Source of the DNA: Planctomycetales bacterium
GTDB lineage: Bacteria; Planctomycetota; JAKEIC01
Assembly (NCBI GenBank): GCA_022614695.1
Contig: JAKEIC010000066.1
Location: 1 to 37,473, forward strand
Direction: 5' to 3'
Length of the DNA: 37,473 nucleotides
In this document: positions 1 through 9,093 of the stretch, piece by piece
How the letters are laid out: every line of letters starts with the position of its first letter
Numbering within the stretch: the first letter of the stretch is position 1
The notes under the pieces: model-generated
The model's input: the letters and a program-made list of their open reading frames with translations, nothing else
The model's database searches: none
Told to the model about the DNA's origin: nothing
Program-made: the position numbers and the translations under genes

Positions 1-267
1 ACGGGGGGGGGAACCGAAGCTCCTCCCGCGGACCTCCTCCGCGCGGCCGCCGCGCGGTTCGCCCGCCGGGGCCTCGAGGCCGAGGCGGCCCGCCACGAGC
101 GGGACCTCGCGGCCGCGCAGGCGCGGCGGGACGAGGCGGCGGAGGTGAGGAGCCTCCGGCTGCTCGTCGAGGCGCGGAAGCGGCTCCAGGGCTCGGCGGG
201 GGGGCTGGACGCCCGGCCCACGGCCCCCTTGGCGGAAGCGGCGGGAGCGCCCGTGGCGGGAGGCTAG
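1..267 (+). CDS. dnaG: 3' end of probable DNA primase DnaG (partial)
   Basis: An open frame runs from base 1 to a TAG at 265-267, giving 88 residues of a gene whose start lies outside the window. The visible tail is an Arg/Glu/Ala-rich amphipathic helix ([17 protein letters not shown], then [15 protein letters not shown]) followed by a low-complexity Ala/Gly/Pro end. This helical pattern with its closing LRLL..ARKRLQ resembles the C-terminal helicase-interacting helices of bacterial DnaG, which primes the lagging strand. The position just upstream of rpoD agrees with the classic dnaG-rpoD order. No catalytic TOPRIM or zinc motif is visible because only the tail is present, so the identity rests on context and helix pattern. 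The stop is two bases from the rpoD GTG, and the rpoD Shine-Dalgarno lies inside this reading frame, which suggests translational coupling. Confidence 0.5.
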   Translation, partial: TGGGTEAPPADLLRAAAARFARRGLEAEAARHERDLAAAQARRDEAAEVRSLRLLVEARKRLQGSAGGLDARPTAPLAEAAGAPVAGG

Positions 268-269
268 CC

Positions 270-2003
<1,734 letters not shown>

Positions 2004-2037
2004 GCGCCGGGCCCGCGAGGCCCGGCGCGGGGGGAAC

Positions 2038-2751
2038 ATGAAGAACCCCGTGGTCGAGGCCCTGCGGGCCCTCCAGGTGTTGGACCGGGAGATCTGGGAC
2101 CTCCGCCGGCGCCGCGCCGAGCGGCCGCGGGTCCTCGAGGTGAAGCGGGCGGACGTCGCCAACCGCAAGGGCGCGCACGCGGCGAGGCTCGAGGCGAAGA
2201 AGTCCCTCGACAAGGAGGCCGACCGCATGGACCTCGAGCTGAAGTCGGCCGAGGGACAGATCCAGAAGCTCCAGCTGGCGTTGAACCAGGCCAAGACCAA
2301 CAAGGAGTACACGGTCCTCAAGAACGAGATCGGGAGCAAGAAGGCCGAGGTGAGCCAGTTCGAGGACAAGGTGCTCGCCGCGATGCAGAAGTCCGAGGCG
2401 GCGGCCGCCGAGGTGCGCGGGCTCGAGGCGGAGGCGAAGCGGGCCGGGGGCGAGCTCCAGGCCCTCGACAAGGAAGTCGCGGGCGAGGTCGGGAAGATCG
2501 AGGCCCAGCTCCGGGACCTCGAGGCGAAGCGGGCGGAGAAGTCGAAGGGCCTCGAGCCCGAGGCGCTGGCGCGCTACGACCGGATCCTCGAGGGCCGGGG
2601 CGGCCAGGCCCTCGCCGCCGTCGTGGACGGGGCCTGCCAGGGCTGCGGGAAGAACCTGACGCCCCAGGAGGAGAACGCCCTCCTCGCCGGCCACGGCCTC
2701 GTGATCTGCCGCGCCTGCACGAGGATCCTCTACACGCCCGAGGGGGCGTAA
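2038..2751 (+). CDS. Coiled-coil C4 zinc-ribbon protein (DUF164/CdsZ-like)
   Basis: A 237-residue protein. Residues 1 to about 185 form a long charged heptad-rich coiled-coil hairpin. The C-terminus is a zinc ribbon with two CxxC pairs, C200/C203 (CQGCG) and C224/C227 (CRAC), about 20 residues apart, which should bind one Zn. This matches the bacterial zf-RING_7/DUF164 family, whose members are called CdsZ in some annotations; their role is poorly defined (nucleic-acid or protein scaffolding has been suggested). The gene starts 34 bases after the rpoD stop on the same strand and is probably co-transcribed with it. The sequence just before ATG 2038 is a G-run rather than a strong AGGAGG. The TAA stop at 2749-2751 coincides with the left edge of a large palindromic element. 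Confidence 0.88.
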   Translation: MKNPVVEALRALQVLDREIWDLRRRRAERPRVLEVKRADVANRKGAHAARLEAKKSLDKEADRMDLELKSAEGQIQKLQLALNQAKTNKEYTVLKNEIGSKKAEVSQFEDKVLAAMQKSEAAAAEVRGLEAEAKRAGGELQALDKEVAGEVGKIEAQLRDLEAKRAEKSKGLEPEALARYDRILEGRGGQALAAVVDGACQGCGKNLTPQEENALLAGHGLVICRACTRILYTPEGA

Positions 2752-2919
2752 GGGCCCGTTACGGAATGAAGTCACGAGTCGCGCGGAGCGCCGGGGGTGC
2801 GAGCGCGAGGCGCGACGACGAGGCGTACTGACGGAGAAGTACGCCGACGGAGGCGCAACGAAGCGGGCGCGCCCCCGCCACCCGCGCGACGAAGTTGAGG
2901 TCATTTCGTAACGGGCCCT
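2751..2919. repeat. Nested palindromic element, MITE/REP-like or structured RNA
   Basis: The outer arms are 2751-2769 (agggcccgttacggaatga) and 2901-2919. They are inverted copies with one mismatch, which would be a G-U pair in RNA. Three further paired segments nest inside in the correct order: 2779-2786 with 2882-2889 (tcgcgcgg/ccgcgcga), 2793-2797 with 2872-2876 (G5/C5), and the apex 2822-2829 with 2838-2845 (ggcgtact/agtacgcc, 8-base loop). TAAGG occurs at 2749-2753 and again at 2919-2923, so a 5-bp target duplication is possible, although it overlaps the arms. No ORF of note lies inside. Candidates are a non-autonomous mobile repeat, a bidirectional terminator or attenuator, or a small RNA. 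Confidence 0.75.
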
Positions 2920-3010
2920 AAGGCCCCACGGGGACTCGGCGACTCGCTCCGGTGGTTGAGCGACCTGGGCGCCCCAGAGTCCCGACCCGGGCCGTCCGCG
3001 ACGCATCGGC

Positions 3011-3038
3011 TTGACCGACGGGGGCCGGAAGGCATGAT
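3011..3038 (+). promoter_or_regulatory. Sigma-70 promoter of the histidine-kinase operon
   Basis: TTGACC (3011-3016), 16-base spacer, CATGAT (3033-3038; 4 of 6 matches to TATAAT). The predicted start of transcription is about six bases before the ATG at 3051, and no Shine-Dalgarno precedes that ATG, so the mRNA would be nearly leaderless. Confidence 0.5.
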
Positions 3039-3050
3039 GCGGGCGTTCCG

Positions 3051-4373
3051 ATGGAGACCGCCACCGATCCCCGTCTCGAGGCGCTCCGGGCGACGACCGA
3101 GCGGCTCGCCAAACAGCAGGCGGCCCTCGTCACGCTCACGCGCGACCGGGCGCTCCAGTCGGGGGACCTCCAGGAGGTGCTGCGCCACATGACCGAGGTG
3201 GACGCCCACACGCTCGGGGTGGAGCGGGTGAGCGTCTGGCGCTACAGCCCCGACGGGTCGGCCATCCGCGCGCTGGAACTCTTCGAGCTCTCGCGCGGAC
3301 GCCACAGCTCGGGGACCGAGCTCCTCACGCGCGACTACCCGAGCTACTTCCGGGCGCTCGCGCGGATGGACGTGATCCCGGCCGACGACGCCTGCACCGA
3401 CTCGCGCACGTGCGAGTTCGCGGCCGGCTACCTCCGTCCCCTCGGGATCACCTCCATGATGGACGCCCCGGTCCACCTCCGGAGCGGGCTCGCGGGGGTC
3501 CTCTGCCACGAGCACGTGGGGCCCGCGCGGCGCTGGGCCCCGGACGAGCAGAACTTCGCCGTCGCGATGGCCAACCTCGTCTCGCTCGTCATCGAGCAGG
3601 ACGACCACCGGCGCACCGACGAGAAGCTGCGGCGCGCGAGCGCGGCGGCCGAGTCGGCCAACCGCGAGCTCGAGGCCTTCAGCTACTCCGTCTCCCACGA
3701 CCTCCGGGCGCCGCTCCAGACCATGGACGGGTTCGGGGAGCTGCTGCTCGAGGACTGCGGCGGCCGGCTCGACGAGCGGGGGAAGACCTACATCGGACAC
3801 ATCCGGGAGGGGGCCCAGAGGATGGCCCTGCTGATTGATCGGCTCCTGGAGCTCTCCCGGGTCGGACGCGCCGAGGTCGCGCGGGTGGAAGTGGACCTCT
3901 CCGCGATCGCCCGCGGGGTCCTCGACGAGCTGCGGGCCGCCGACCCGCGCCGCGTCGTCGAGGCGGTCGTGCGCGACGGGGTCGCCGCCCGCGGGGATCC
4001 CGTCCTCCTCAAGCTGGTGCTCCGGAACCTGCTCGGCAACGCCTGGAAGTTCACCGGGAAGAAGGCGACGGCGCGGATCGAGTTCGGGGTGGAGGACGCC
4101 GCGGGCGAGCGCGTCTTCTTCGTCCGGGACAACGGGGCCGGCTTCGACATGGCCTACGCCGACAAGCTTTTCCGCCCCTTCCAGAGGCTCCACGGCGATG
4201 AGGAGTTCGCGGGGACCGGGGTGGGGCTCGCCACGGTCCTGCGGATCGTCCACCGGCACGGGGGGCGCGTCTGGGCCGAGGCCGTCCCGGACCGCGGGGC
4301 GACGCTCCGGTTCACGCTCGCCCCGCCCGCCCCGCCGGCCCATCCGGCCCATCCGGCCCATCCGGAACGATGA
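3051..4373 (+). CDS. GAF-domain sensor histidine kinase (phytochrome-kinase-like)
   Basis: A 440-residue cytoplasmic hybrid-less kinase with no membrane segment or signal peptide. A GAF domain occupies roughly residues 25-190 (HTLGVERVSVWRY, then HLRSGLAGVLCHEHVG, DEQNFAVAMANLVSLVIEQ). The HisKA domain has the H-box FSYSVSHDLRAPLQ with phospho-acceptor His216. The HATPase_c domain has the N-box NLLGNAWKFTGKK (about 326), G1 DNGAGFD (about 360), F-box LFRPFQRLH and G2 GTGVGLATV (about 388). The H-box/F-box style is that of bacteriophytochrome-type kinases. GAF binding of a small molecule or chromophore cannot be decided from this sequence, and the PAS/PHY neighbours of a phytochrome are absent. 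The C-terminus is an odd AHP repeat encoded by a 9-bp tandem repeat. The stop overlaps the next start (ATGA at 4370-4373), so the receiver downstream is its likely partner. Confidence 0.93.
   Translation: METATDPRLEALRATTERLAKQQAALVTLTRDRALQSGDLQEVLRHMTEVDAHTLGVERVSVWRYSPDGSAIRALELFELSRGRHSSGTELLTRDYPSYFRALARMDVIPADDACTDSRTCEFAAGYLRPLGITSMMDAPVHLRSGLAGVLCHEHVGPARRWAPDEQNFAVAMANLVSLVIEQDDHRRTDEKLRRASAAAESANRELEAFSYSVSHDLRAPLQTMDGFGELLLEDCGGRLDERGKTYIGHIREGAQRMALLIDRLLELSRVGRAEVARVEVDLSAIARGVLDELRAADPRRVVEAVVRDGVAARGDPVLLKLVLRNLLGNAWKFTGKKATARIEFGVEDAAGERVFFVRDNGAGFDMAYADKLFRPFQRLHGDEEFAGTGVGLATVLRIVHRHGGRVWAEAVPDRGATLRFTLAPPAPPAHPAHPAHPER
4341..4367 (+). repeat. 9-bp tandem repeat (catccggcc), three copies
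   Basis: Three head-to-tail copies of catccggcc, the last slightly divergent, encode the HPAHPAHP tail at the very end of the histidine kinase. The number of copies is prone to slippage, so the tail length may vary between strains. Confidence 0.7.
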
Positions 4374-4816
4374 CGAGCGGGGGCGTGCTCCTGGTCGAGG
4401 ACAAGCCCCTCGAGGCCGAGCTGTTCCTCCGCGCGTTCCGGAAGGCCGGCTTCTCGGACGAGGTCTCGCTCGCGCGCGACGGGGCCGAGGCCCTCTCGCG
4501 GCTCCTCGGGGGATCCGCGGCGGCGGCGGCGGCGGACCCCGTGCCCGCGCTTGTCCTCCTCGACCTGAAGCTTCCCAAGGTGGAAGGGCTCGAGGTGTTG
4601 CGGCGGCTGCGCGCCGAGACCCGGACCGCTCGGGTGCCGGTGGTCGTGCTCACGGCGAGCAACCGCGAGGAGGACCTGCGCCAGAGCTACAGTCTCGGGG
4701 CGAATGGGTACGTGCGAAAACCGGTGGACTATGTACAATACACGGAAGCCGTCCGGCGGATCGGGGAGTTCTGGATCCGCACGAACGAACCGCCGCCCCG
4801 GGAGCCCTCGGCGTGA
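4370..4816 (+). CDS. CheY-like single-domain response regulator (Rcp1 type)
   Basis: A 148-residue receiver domain with no output domain. Key residues are the acidic pair E10/D11, phospho-acceptor D65 (LLDLKLPK), T95 (VLTAS) and K117 (VRKPVD). An Ala-rich insert (residues about 50-55) extends the loop before beta-3. The ATG overlaps the kinase stop as ATGA. This kinase-receiver arrangement is typical of Rcp1-like regulators paired with phytochrome-type kinases, so it most likely accepts phosphate from His216 of the upstream kinase. It is translationally coupled downstream as well: its TGA overlaps the next GTG (GTGA, 4813-4816). Confidence 0.93.
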   Translation: MTSGGVLLVEDKPLEAELFLRAFRKAGFSDEVSLARDGAEALSRLLGGSAAAAAADPVPALVLLDLKLPKVEGLEVLRRLRAETRTARVPVVVLTASNREEDLRQSYSLGANGYVRKPVDYVQYTEAVRRIGEFWIRTNEPPPREPSA

Positions 4817-5505
4817 ATCCACCCCTCCGCGCGCTGTTGGTCGAGGACGTCGAGGCGCACGCCGTCCTCGTGACACGGCAGCTCCAGAGGGCGTGGCCGG
4901 GGGCCTCGGTCATGCGGGTCGAGACGCCCGAGGCTTTCCGGGCCGCCGTCTCGCTCGGGCGATTCGACATCGTGATCTCCGACCACGCCCTCCCGCGGTT
5001 GAGCGTCTCCGAGGCGGTCGCGGCGGTCAGCGCGCGCGGGATGGACGTGCCCTTCATCGTCATCTCCTCGGCGGACGAGCTCTCGGTCGCCGCCGATGCG
5101 TGGAAGGCGGGGGCCCACGACTTCGTCCCGAAGAGCGAGCCGGGCCGGCTCGTCGAGACGGTCGCAAGGGAGCTGCGCGCCGCCGAGGAGCGGCGCGCCG
5201 CGCGGCCGGAGGCGGCCCCCGCCCCGGCGCCGCCCCGCGAGGGGACCCTCGTCACCGACCCGGAGGGGCGCGTGCTCTCGATCTCGCGCGTCGCGTCGGA
5301 GCTCCTGGGCGTGGTCACCGCCGATGCGATCGGCCGGACGACGGCCGAGCTGTTCGGGGTGGGCCAGCGCGCGCTCGCGGGGCGAGGCTCCCGGCGCGTG
5401 GTCGCTCGCCGCGGCGACGGCAACGCGGTCGAGCTCGACCTCGAGCCCGGGGACCTGCTCGTCGGCGACCGGCGCCTCGGCCACTGGACGGTCCGCGCCG
5501 TATAA
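4813..5505 (+). CDS. Receiver-PAS response regulator, copy 1
   Basis: A 230-residue protein starting at GTG 4813, overlapping the previous TGA by three bases. The receiver domain (1 to about 125) has E11/D12, phospho-acceptor D57 in the motif SDHALPR, S85 in place of the usual Thr, and K107. A Pro/Ala-rich linker at about 138-152 leads to a short PAS-like domain (VTDPEGRVLSISRVASELLGV, with GRTTAELFG). There is no DNA-binding, GGDEF, HD or kinase output, so it presumably works by protein contact or by passing a signal within the cluster. It is a close relative of the gene that follows, clearly a tandem duplication. No ligand for the PAS domain can be inferred. Confidence 0.88.
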   Translation: MNPPLRALLVEDVEAHAVLVTRQLQRAWPGASVMRVETPEAFRAAVSLGRFDIVISDHALPRLSVSEAVAAVSARGMDVPFIVISSADELSVAADAWKAGAHDFVPKSEPGRLVETVARELRAAEERRAARPEAAPAPAPPREGTLVTDPEGRVLSISRVASELLGVVTADAIGRTTAELFGVGQRALAGRGSRRVVARRGDGNAVELDLEPGDLLVGDRRLGHWTVRAV

Positions 5506-5506
5506 T
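5501..5506 (+). promoter_or_regulatory. TATAAT -10 box inside the stop of receiver-PAS copy 1
   Basis: A perfect TATAAT overlaps the TAA stop (5503-5505). No convincing -35 lies 16-18 bases upstream, so an internal promoter for copy 2 (GTG 5539) is only possible. The GGAGG just before 5539 is the ribosome site. Confidence 0.35.
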
Positions 5507-5538
5507 CGCCCGCGAAGGCCCGAGGCGGCGGAGGATCC

Positions 5539-6219
5539 GTGGGTTCCCCTTTGCGCGTGCTCCTGATCGAAGACTCGGGCAGCGACGCGCTGCTGATCGC
5601 CCGCGCGCTGGAGAGCCGGTGGCCGGGCACGAGCTGCCTGAGGGTGACCAGCACCGGCGCGCTCCGGCACGCCCTCGCGACGTCGTCCTTCGACATCGTC
5701 CTCTCCGACCACGCGCTCCCGCGCATGGCGGTCGGGGAGGCGGCGGCGCTCGTCGCCGCGGCCGGCCCCCAGGTCCCCTTCGTCGTGGTCTCGGGGGCCG
5801 CCTCCCCCTTGGCGATTGCCGAGGCCTGGAAGGCGGGCGCCCGCGACTTCGTCGAGAAGGGGGATCTCGAGCAGCTCGTGACGGTGGTCGCGCGCGAGGT
5901 GGCGAGGGCGCGCGAGGGGCTGAAAGCCGGCGAGTCGCTCGCCGGGCCCGCGGCGGCCCTCGTGGCCGACGACTCCGGTCGGATCGTCTCGTGCGACGAG
6001 GGGGCGGCGCGTGCGTTCGGCCTGGACCCGGGCGAAGCGCTCGGGCGCGCGTCGGAGGAGCTGCTGGGACTCCCGGTCGTGGTCCTCGCCGGGGCGGGGC
6101 CGCGGCAGATCGAGGGCCTCCACCGGAGCGGGACGACGGTCGCCCTCGAGGCGACGGTGGACCGGATGATCGTGGCAAGTCGGGCCCTCTACCTGGTGAC
6201 CCTCCGGCGGATCGCATGA
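5539..6219 (+). CDS. Receiver-PAS response regulator, copy 2
   Basis: A 226-residue paralogue of the preceding gene with the same order of domains. The receiver domain (1 to about 125) has E11/D12, D57 in SDHALPR, S85 and K107 (VEKGD). It is followed by a PAS-like domain (VADDSGRIVSCDEGAARAFGLD, LGRASEELLGLP). The two copies align from end to end, including EAWKAGA-DF near the end of the receiver, but differ in most of the PAS half, so the sensing parts have diverged more than the phosphorylation part. The start is GTG 5539 with GGAGG about five bases upstream. The stop overlaps the next ATG (ATGA 6216-6219), placing the exported DUF1579 protein in the same transcription unit. Confidence 0.87.
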   Translation: MGSPLRVLLIEDSGSDALLIARALESRWPGTSCLRVTSTGALRHALATSSFDIVLSDHALPRMAVGEAAALVAAAGPQVPFVVVSGAASPLAIAEAWKAGARDFVEKGDLEQLVTVVAREVARAREGLKAGESLAGPAAALVADDSGRIVSCDEGAARAFGLDPGEALGRASEELLGLPVVVLAGAGPRQIEGLHRSGTTVALEATVDRMIVASRALYLVTLRRIA

Positions 6220-7322
6220 GGTCCGCAGGGAGGGGGACGGCCGCGGCCGCCGCGGGGCTGTTCCTCTCGATCCCGCTGGGGGTCGCTCCGGCCCAAGAGA
6301 CGGCCCCTCCCCGCTCTCCCGAGCCTCCGAAGCCTTCCGTCCACCACGGCCGCCTGCGCGCGCTCCTCGGCACGTGGGACGCCGAGGCCCAGGTGCCGGG
6401 TTCGCCGGGCGCGCCCCCGTCCAGGTTCAAGGGCGTCGAGACGAACACGCTCGACTGCGGCGGGCTCTGGCTCGTGCAGGAATTCCAGGGCGAGATGATG
6501 GGGCGGCCCTTCCGGGGACGCGGGCTCATGGGCTACGACCTCGCGCGCAAGAAGTACGTGGCGGTCTGGGTGGACAACTGGCTCACGGGGCTCACGACCT
6601 TCGCCGGCACGTGCGACGAGGAGGGGAAGAAGTTCACGCTCGAGGGCGAGGGCCCCGACCCGGCCGGGAAGACGATCAAGCAGAAGTCGGTCATCGAGGT
6701 CGAGGACCCGGAGACGCACACCATGACCCTCACCTTCGTCGCCCCCGACGGGAGCGAGACCTCGATGGAGGTCACCTACCGCCGACGCGGCCCGAGCGAC
6801 CCGGGCGAGTGGCTGCGGGATAGGGTGAAGGAGCGGCGGGAGGTGGCCGACCAGGAGGCCGAGGAGGAGAGTCGGAGGGCGGAGGAGAGAGCGGCCGACG
6901 AGGCCCGCCGGAAGCTCGCCGAGACGGAAGCGAAGGCGAAGGCGCGACCGGAGCGCGAGACGCCCTGGAAGAAGGCGCTCGAGAAGATCGTCCCGGCCGC
7001 GAAGCGCCGCCTCACTTCCGACGACCGATGGAAGGCCCACTTCGGCGCGTGGGGGTTCGAGGACAAGAAGGACCCGACGGCGCCGGTCTACCGGATCACC
7101 GTCCGGGAGCCGTTCCTCGAGCTCCGCCGCCTCGAGAGGGAGGCGATCATGCGCGAGATGATCGCCTTCTTCGCCGATCTCGAGGCGGAGCACTTCTCCG
7201 CGCGCGCCGGCGAGATCCGTTTCGCCTGGTTCCGGCTCGAGGAGCCGGAGGAGGAGGCGGCCCCCGCGAGGAAGAAGCGCCTGATCGCCGAGAGCGTCGG
7301 CGTGGCGATCGAGTGGAAATGA
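6216..7322 (+). CDS. Exported DUF1579 protein with extra C-terminal domain
   Basis: A 368-residue protein that begins at ATG 6216 within the previous stop. The signal peptide ends at about A26 (GVAPA-Q). Residues about 40-197 are a DUF1579 domain: LGTWDAEAQV, DCGGLWLVQEFQGEMMGRPF, GLMGYDLARKKYVAVWVDNW, FAGTCDEEGKKFTLEGE. An Arg/Glu-rich helical linker spans about 205-260. A separate domain of about 110 residues follows (WKAHFGAWGFEDKKD, then EIRFAWFRLEE) that I do not recognise. DUF1579 proteins are calycin-like folds of unknown ligand. A second DUF1579 gene follows at 7384. The role is unknown; export to the periplasm is the only firm inference. Confidence 0.82.
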   Translation: MRSAGRGTAAAAAGLFLSIPLGVAPAQETAPPRSPEPPKPSVHHGRLRALLGTWDAEAQVPGSPGAPPSRFKGVETNTLDCGGLWLVQEFQGEMMGRPFRGRGLMGYDLARKKYVAVWVDNWLTGLTTFAGTCDEEGKKFTLEGEGPDPAGKTIKQKSVIEVEDPETHTMTLTFVAPDGSETSMEVTYRRRGPSDPGEWLRDRVKERREVADQEAEEESRRAEERAADEARRKLAETEAKAKARPERETPWKKALEKIVPAAKRRLTSDDRWKAHFGAWGFEDKKDPTAPVYRITVREPFLELRRLEREAIMREMIAFFADLEAEHFSARAGEIRFAWFRLEEPEEEAAPARKKRLIAESVGVAIEWK

Positions 7323-7339
7323 GGGCCTTCGGCCCTCAT
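7319..7339 (+). terminator. 9-bp hairpin across the DUF1579 stop codon
   Basis: ATGAGGGCC (7319-7327), TTC loop, GGCCCTCAT (7331-7339): a perfect stem that includes the TGA stop at 7320-7322. No T-tract follows, so it is either a non-canonical terminator or an mRNA 3' stabiliser. It separates the signalling operon from the next gene. Confidence 0.5.
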
Positions 7340-7383
7340 CAGGGGCCGGCGAGCTGTCCCGGCGGCCCGACGGGGGGGACCCG

Positions 7384-7959
7384 ATGGCTCTGAAGCTCGC
7401 CTTCGCGGCACTCCTGGGCGTCGCGGCCGCGGCCGCCGCACTCGCGCTGGACGGGGGGGCGCCCCGCCCTGCGCGGCCGGACGACTTCGCGAAGCCCGGC
7501 CCCCACCACGAGCACCTCCGCCGCCAGGTCGGGACCTGGGACGCCGAGGTCTGGGTGAGGCCCGGGCCGGACGGCGAGGCGCAGGAGTCGCGCGGGGTCG
7601 AGGTGAACCGGATGGCGTGCGGGGGGAAGTGGCTCGTGACCGACTACCGGAGCGAGGGACTCGACCCGCCGTTCGAGGGGCACGGCCTGCTCGGGTTCGA
7701 CCCGGTCCGGAAGAGGTACGTGGGCGTCTGGGCGGACGGCTTCAAGCCCTCCTACGTCCCGATCGAGGGGACCTGCGACGGGACGGGCCGCGTCCTCACG
7801 ATGCTCGCCGAGGACCGCGACCACGACGGGAAGCTCGCCCGCTACAAGCACGTGACCGAGTTCGAGGACGACGACCGGCGCACCTACACCACGGCCGTGG
7901 TCGGCGAGGACGGGACCGAGACGGTCGTCGTGCGGATCCGGTACCGCCGGCGTCGTTGA
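7384..7959 (+). CDS. Exported DUF1579 protein
   Basis: A 191-residue protein with an N-terminal signal peptide (Ala/Leu core at residues 6-22) and one DUF1579 domain: QVGTWDAEVWVRPG, CGGKWLVTDYRSEG, GHGLLGFDPVRKRYVGVWADG, IEGTCDGTGRVLTM. It aligns with the N-terminal domain of the preceding gene but lacks that protein's helical linker and C-terminal domain, so the two are tandem paralogues. The ATG at 7384 follows a G-run that serves as the ribosome site. The function is unknown; family members are small exported beta-barrel-like proteins. The gene ends at the -35 element of the next promoter. Confidence 0.83.
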   Translation: MALKLAFAALLGVAAAAAALALDGGAPRPARPDDFAKPGPHHEHLRRQVGTWDAEVWVRPGPDGEAQESRGVEVNRMACGGKWLVTDYRSEGLDPPFEGHGLLGFDPVRKRYVGVWADGFKPSYVPIEGTCDGTGRVLTMLAEDRDHDGKLARYKHVTEFEDDDRRTYTTAVVGEDGTETVVVRIRYRRRR

Positions 7960-7983
7960 CGCGGCACCGGGAAGGGCTATAGT
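7956..7983 (+). promoter_or_regulatory. Sigma-70 promoter of the tandem globin gene
   Basis: TTGACG (7956-7961, overlapping the TGA stop of the DUF1579 gene), 16-base spacer, TATAGT (7978-7983). The leader to the ATG at 8028 is about 38 bases and carries a GAAGGA ribosome site at 8016-8021. This is among the best promoter matches in the window. Confidence 0.7.
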
Positions 7984-8027
7984 CCCGCCCCCGAACGCGG
8001 CGACCCGCGCGCCGCGAAGGAATCCCG

Positions 8028-9005
8028 ATGCGCACCCTCGTCCGGTCCTCGATCGCGATCCTCTCGGCCTCGCTCCTCGCCTCCTGCGGCGGAGGCGGCG
8101 AGAAGAAGTCGGGCAACGCTCCCCCCGCGGCCCGGGGGGGCGGGTCCTCCGCCGCGTCCCAGCCCGCGCCCGCGCCGGCCGCCCCGAAGAAGCCCCTCTA
8201 CGAGCGCCTGGGCGGCGCGACTCCGATCGCCTGCGTGTGCGACGACTTCATCGAGCGCGTGCTCGTGAACGAGACCCTCAACGCGAACCCGAGGATCGCC
8301 GAGGCCCGCGATCGGGTCCCGAAGGCGGGCCTCAAGTTCCAGGTGACGGCGCTCGTCTGCCAGGTGACCGGCGGGCCCGAGATGTACACCGGCCGCTCGA
8401 TGAAGGACTCGCACGCCCACCTCGGGATCACCGAGAGGGAGTGGGACGCGCTCGTCGCCGACTTCAAGGCCTGCCTCGACCACTTCAAGGTCCCCGCGGA
8501 GGAGCAGAAGGAGCTCTTCGAGATCGTCGGCTCGACGAAGAAGGACATCGTGATGGCGCCGGGGGCGACGCCCGCCGAGGTCCCCGCCGGCGGCCCCGAG
8601 TCCTTCGCGGCGCCCCCGAACGGGATGAAGCCCTCGCTCTACGCCCGCCTCGGCGGGGTCTACCCGATCGCGTGCGTCGTGGACGAGTTCATCGAGGTGC
8701 TGCTCGTGGACGACATCCTGAACGCGAACCCCAAGATCAAGGCTGCGCGCGACCGCGTCCCGAAGCAGGGGCTCAAGTTCCTGGTGACGTCGCTCGTCTG
8801 CCAGGTGACGGGCGGTCCCCAGAAGTACGCGGGCCGCTCGATGAAGGACTCCCACAAGGACCTCGCCATCGCCGAGGAGCACTGGAACGCCATGGCGGCC
8901 GACTTCAAGAAGGTCCTCGACAAGTTCCAGGTCCCCGAGCCGGAGCAGAACGAGCTGTTCGAGATCGTGGGCTCCACGAAGGCGGACATCGTCACGGCGG
9001 AGTAG
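8028..9005 (+). CDS. Lipoprotein with two tandem truncated-haemoglobin domains
   Basis: A 325-residue protein. The signal peptide ends in a lipobox LASC with Cys20, predicting a lipid-anchored exported protein. A Gly/Ala/Pro linker leads to two homologous domains at about 56-178 and 203-325. Each begins PLYERLGG or SLYARLGG and contains LVCQVTGGP..Y.GRSMKDSH, the pattern of group 1 truncated haemoglobins around the E and F helices. H129 and H276 are the candidate proximal haem ligands. The copies are very similar throughout, including FEIVGSTK.DIV at their ends, so the gene arose by internal duplication. Truncated globins bind O2 or NO and are usually cytoplasmic single domains; an exported, lipidated tandem is unusual. 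Whether haem is bound is not shown. Confidence 0.85.
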   Translation: MRTLVRSSIAILSASLLASCGGGGEKKSGNAPPAARGGGSSAASQPAPAPAAPKKPLYERLGGATPIACVCDDFIERVLVNETLNANPRIAEARDRVPKAGLKFQVTALVCQVTGGPEMYTGRSMKDSHAHLGITEREWDALVADFKACLDHFKVPAEEQKELFEIVGSTKKDIVMAPGATPAEVPAGGPESFAAPPNGMKPSLYARLGGVYPIACVVDEFIEVLLVDDILNANPKIKAARDRVPKQGLKFLVTSLVCQVTGGPQKYAGRSMKDSHKDLAIAEEHWNAMAADFKKVLDKFQVPEPEQNELFEIVGSTKADIVTAE

Positions 9006-9093
9006 GATTCAGCGGCACGGCGCCCGCGACACCCGATCCGCGCAGCCGGATCCGTCGCGTCCCGGATCCCGCCCCCGCGGGGAGGAGTCGTGC

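Noticed and set aside
9040..9070. Two ccggatcc direct repeats before the DUF486 gene, as an operator
   Set aside because: Only 8 bp, themselves near-palindromic, common by chance at this GC content; no other support.
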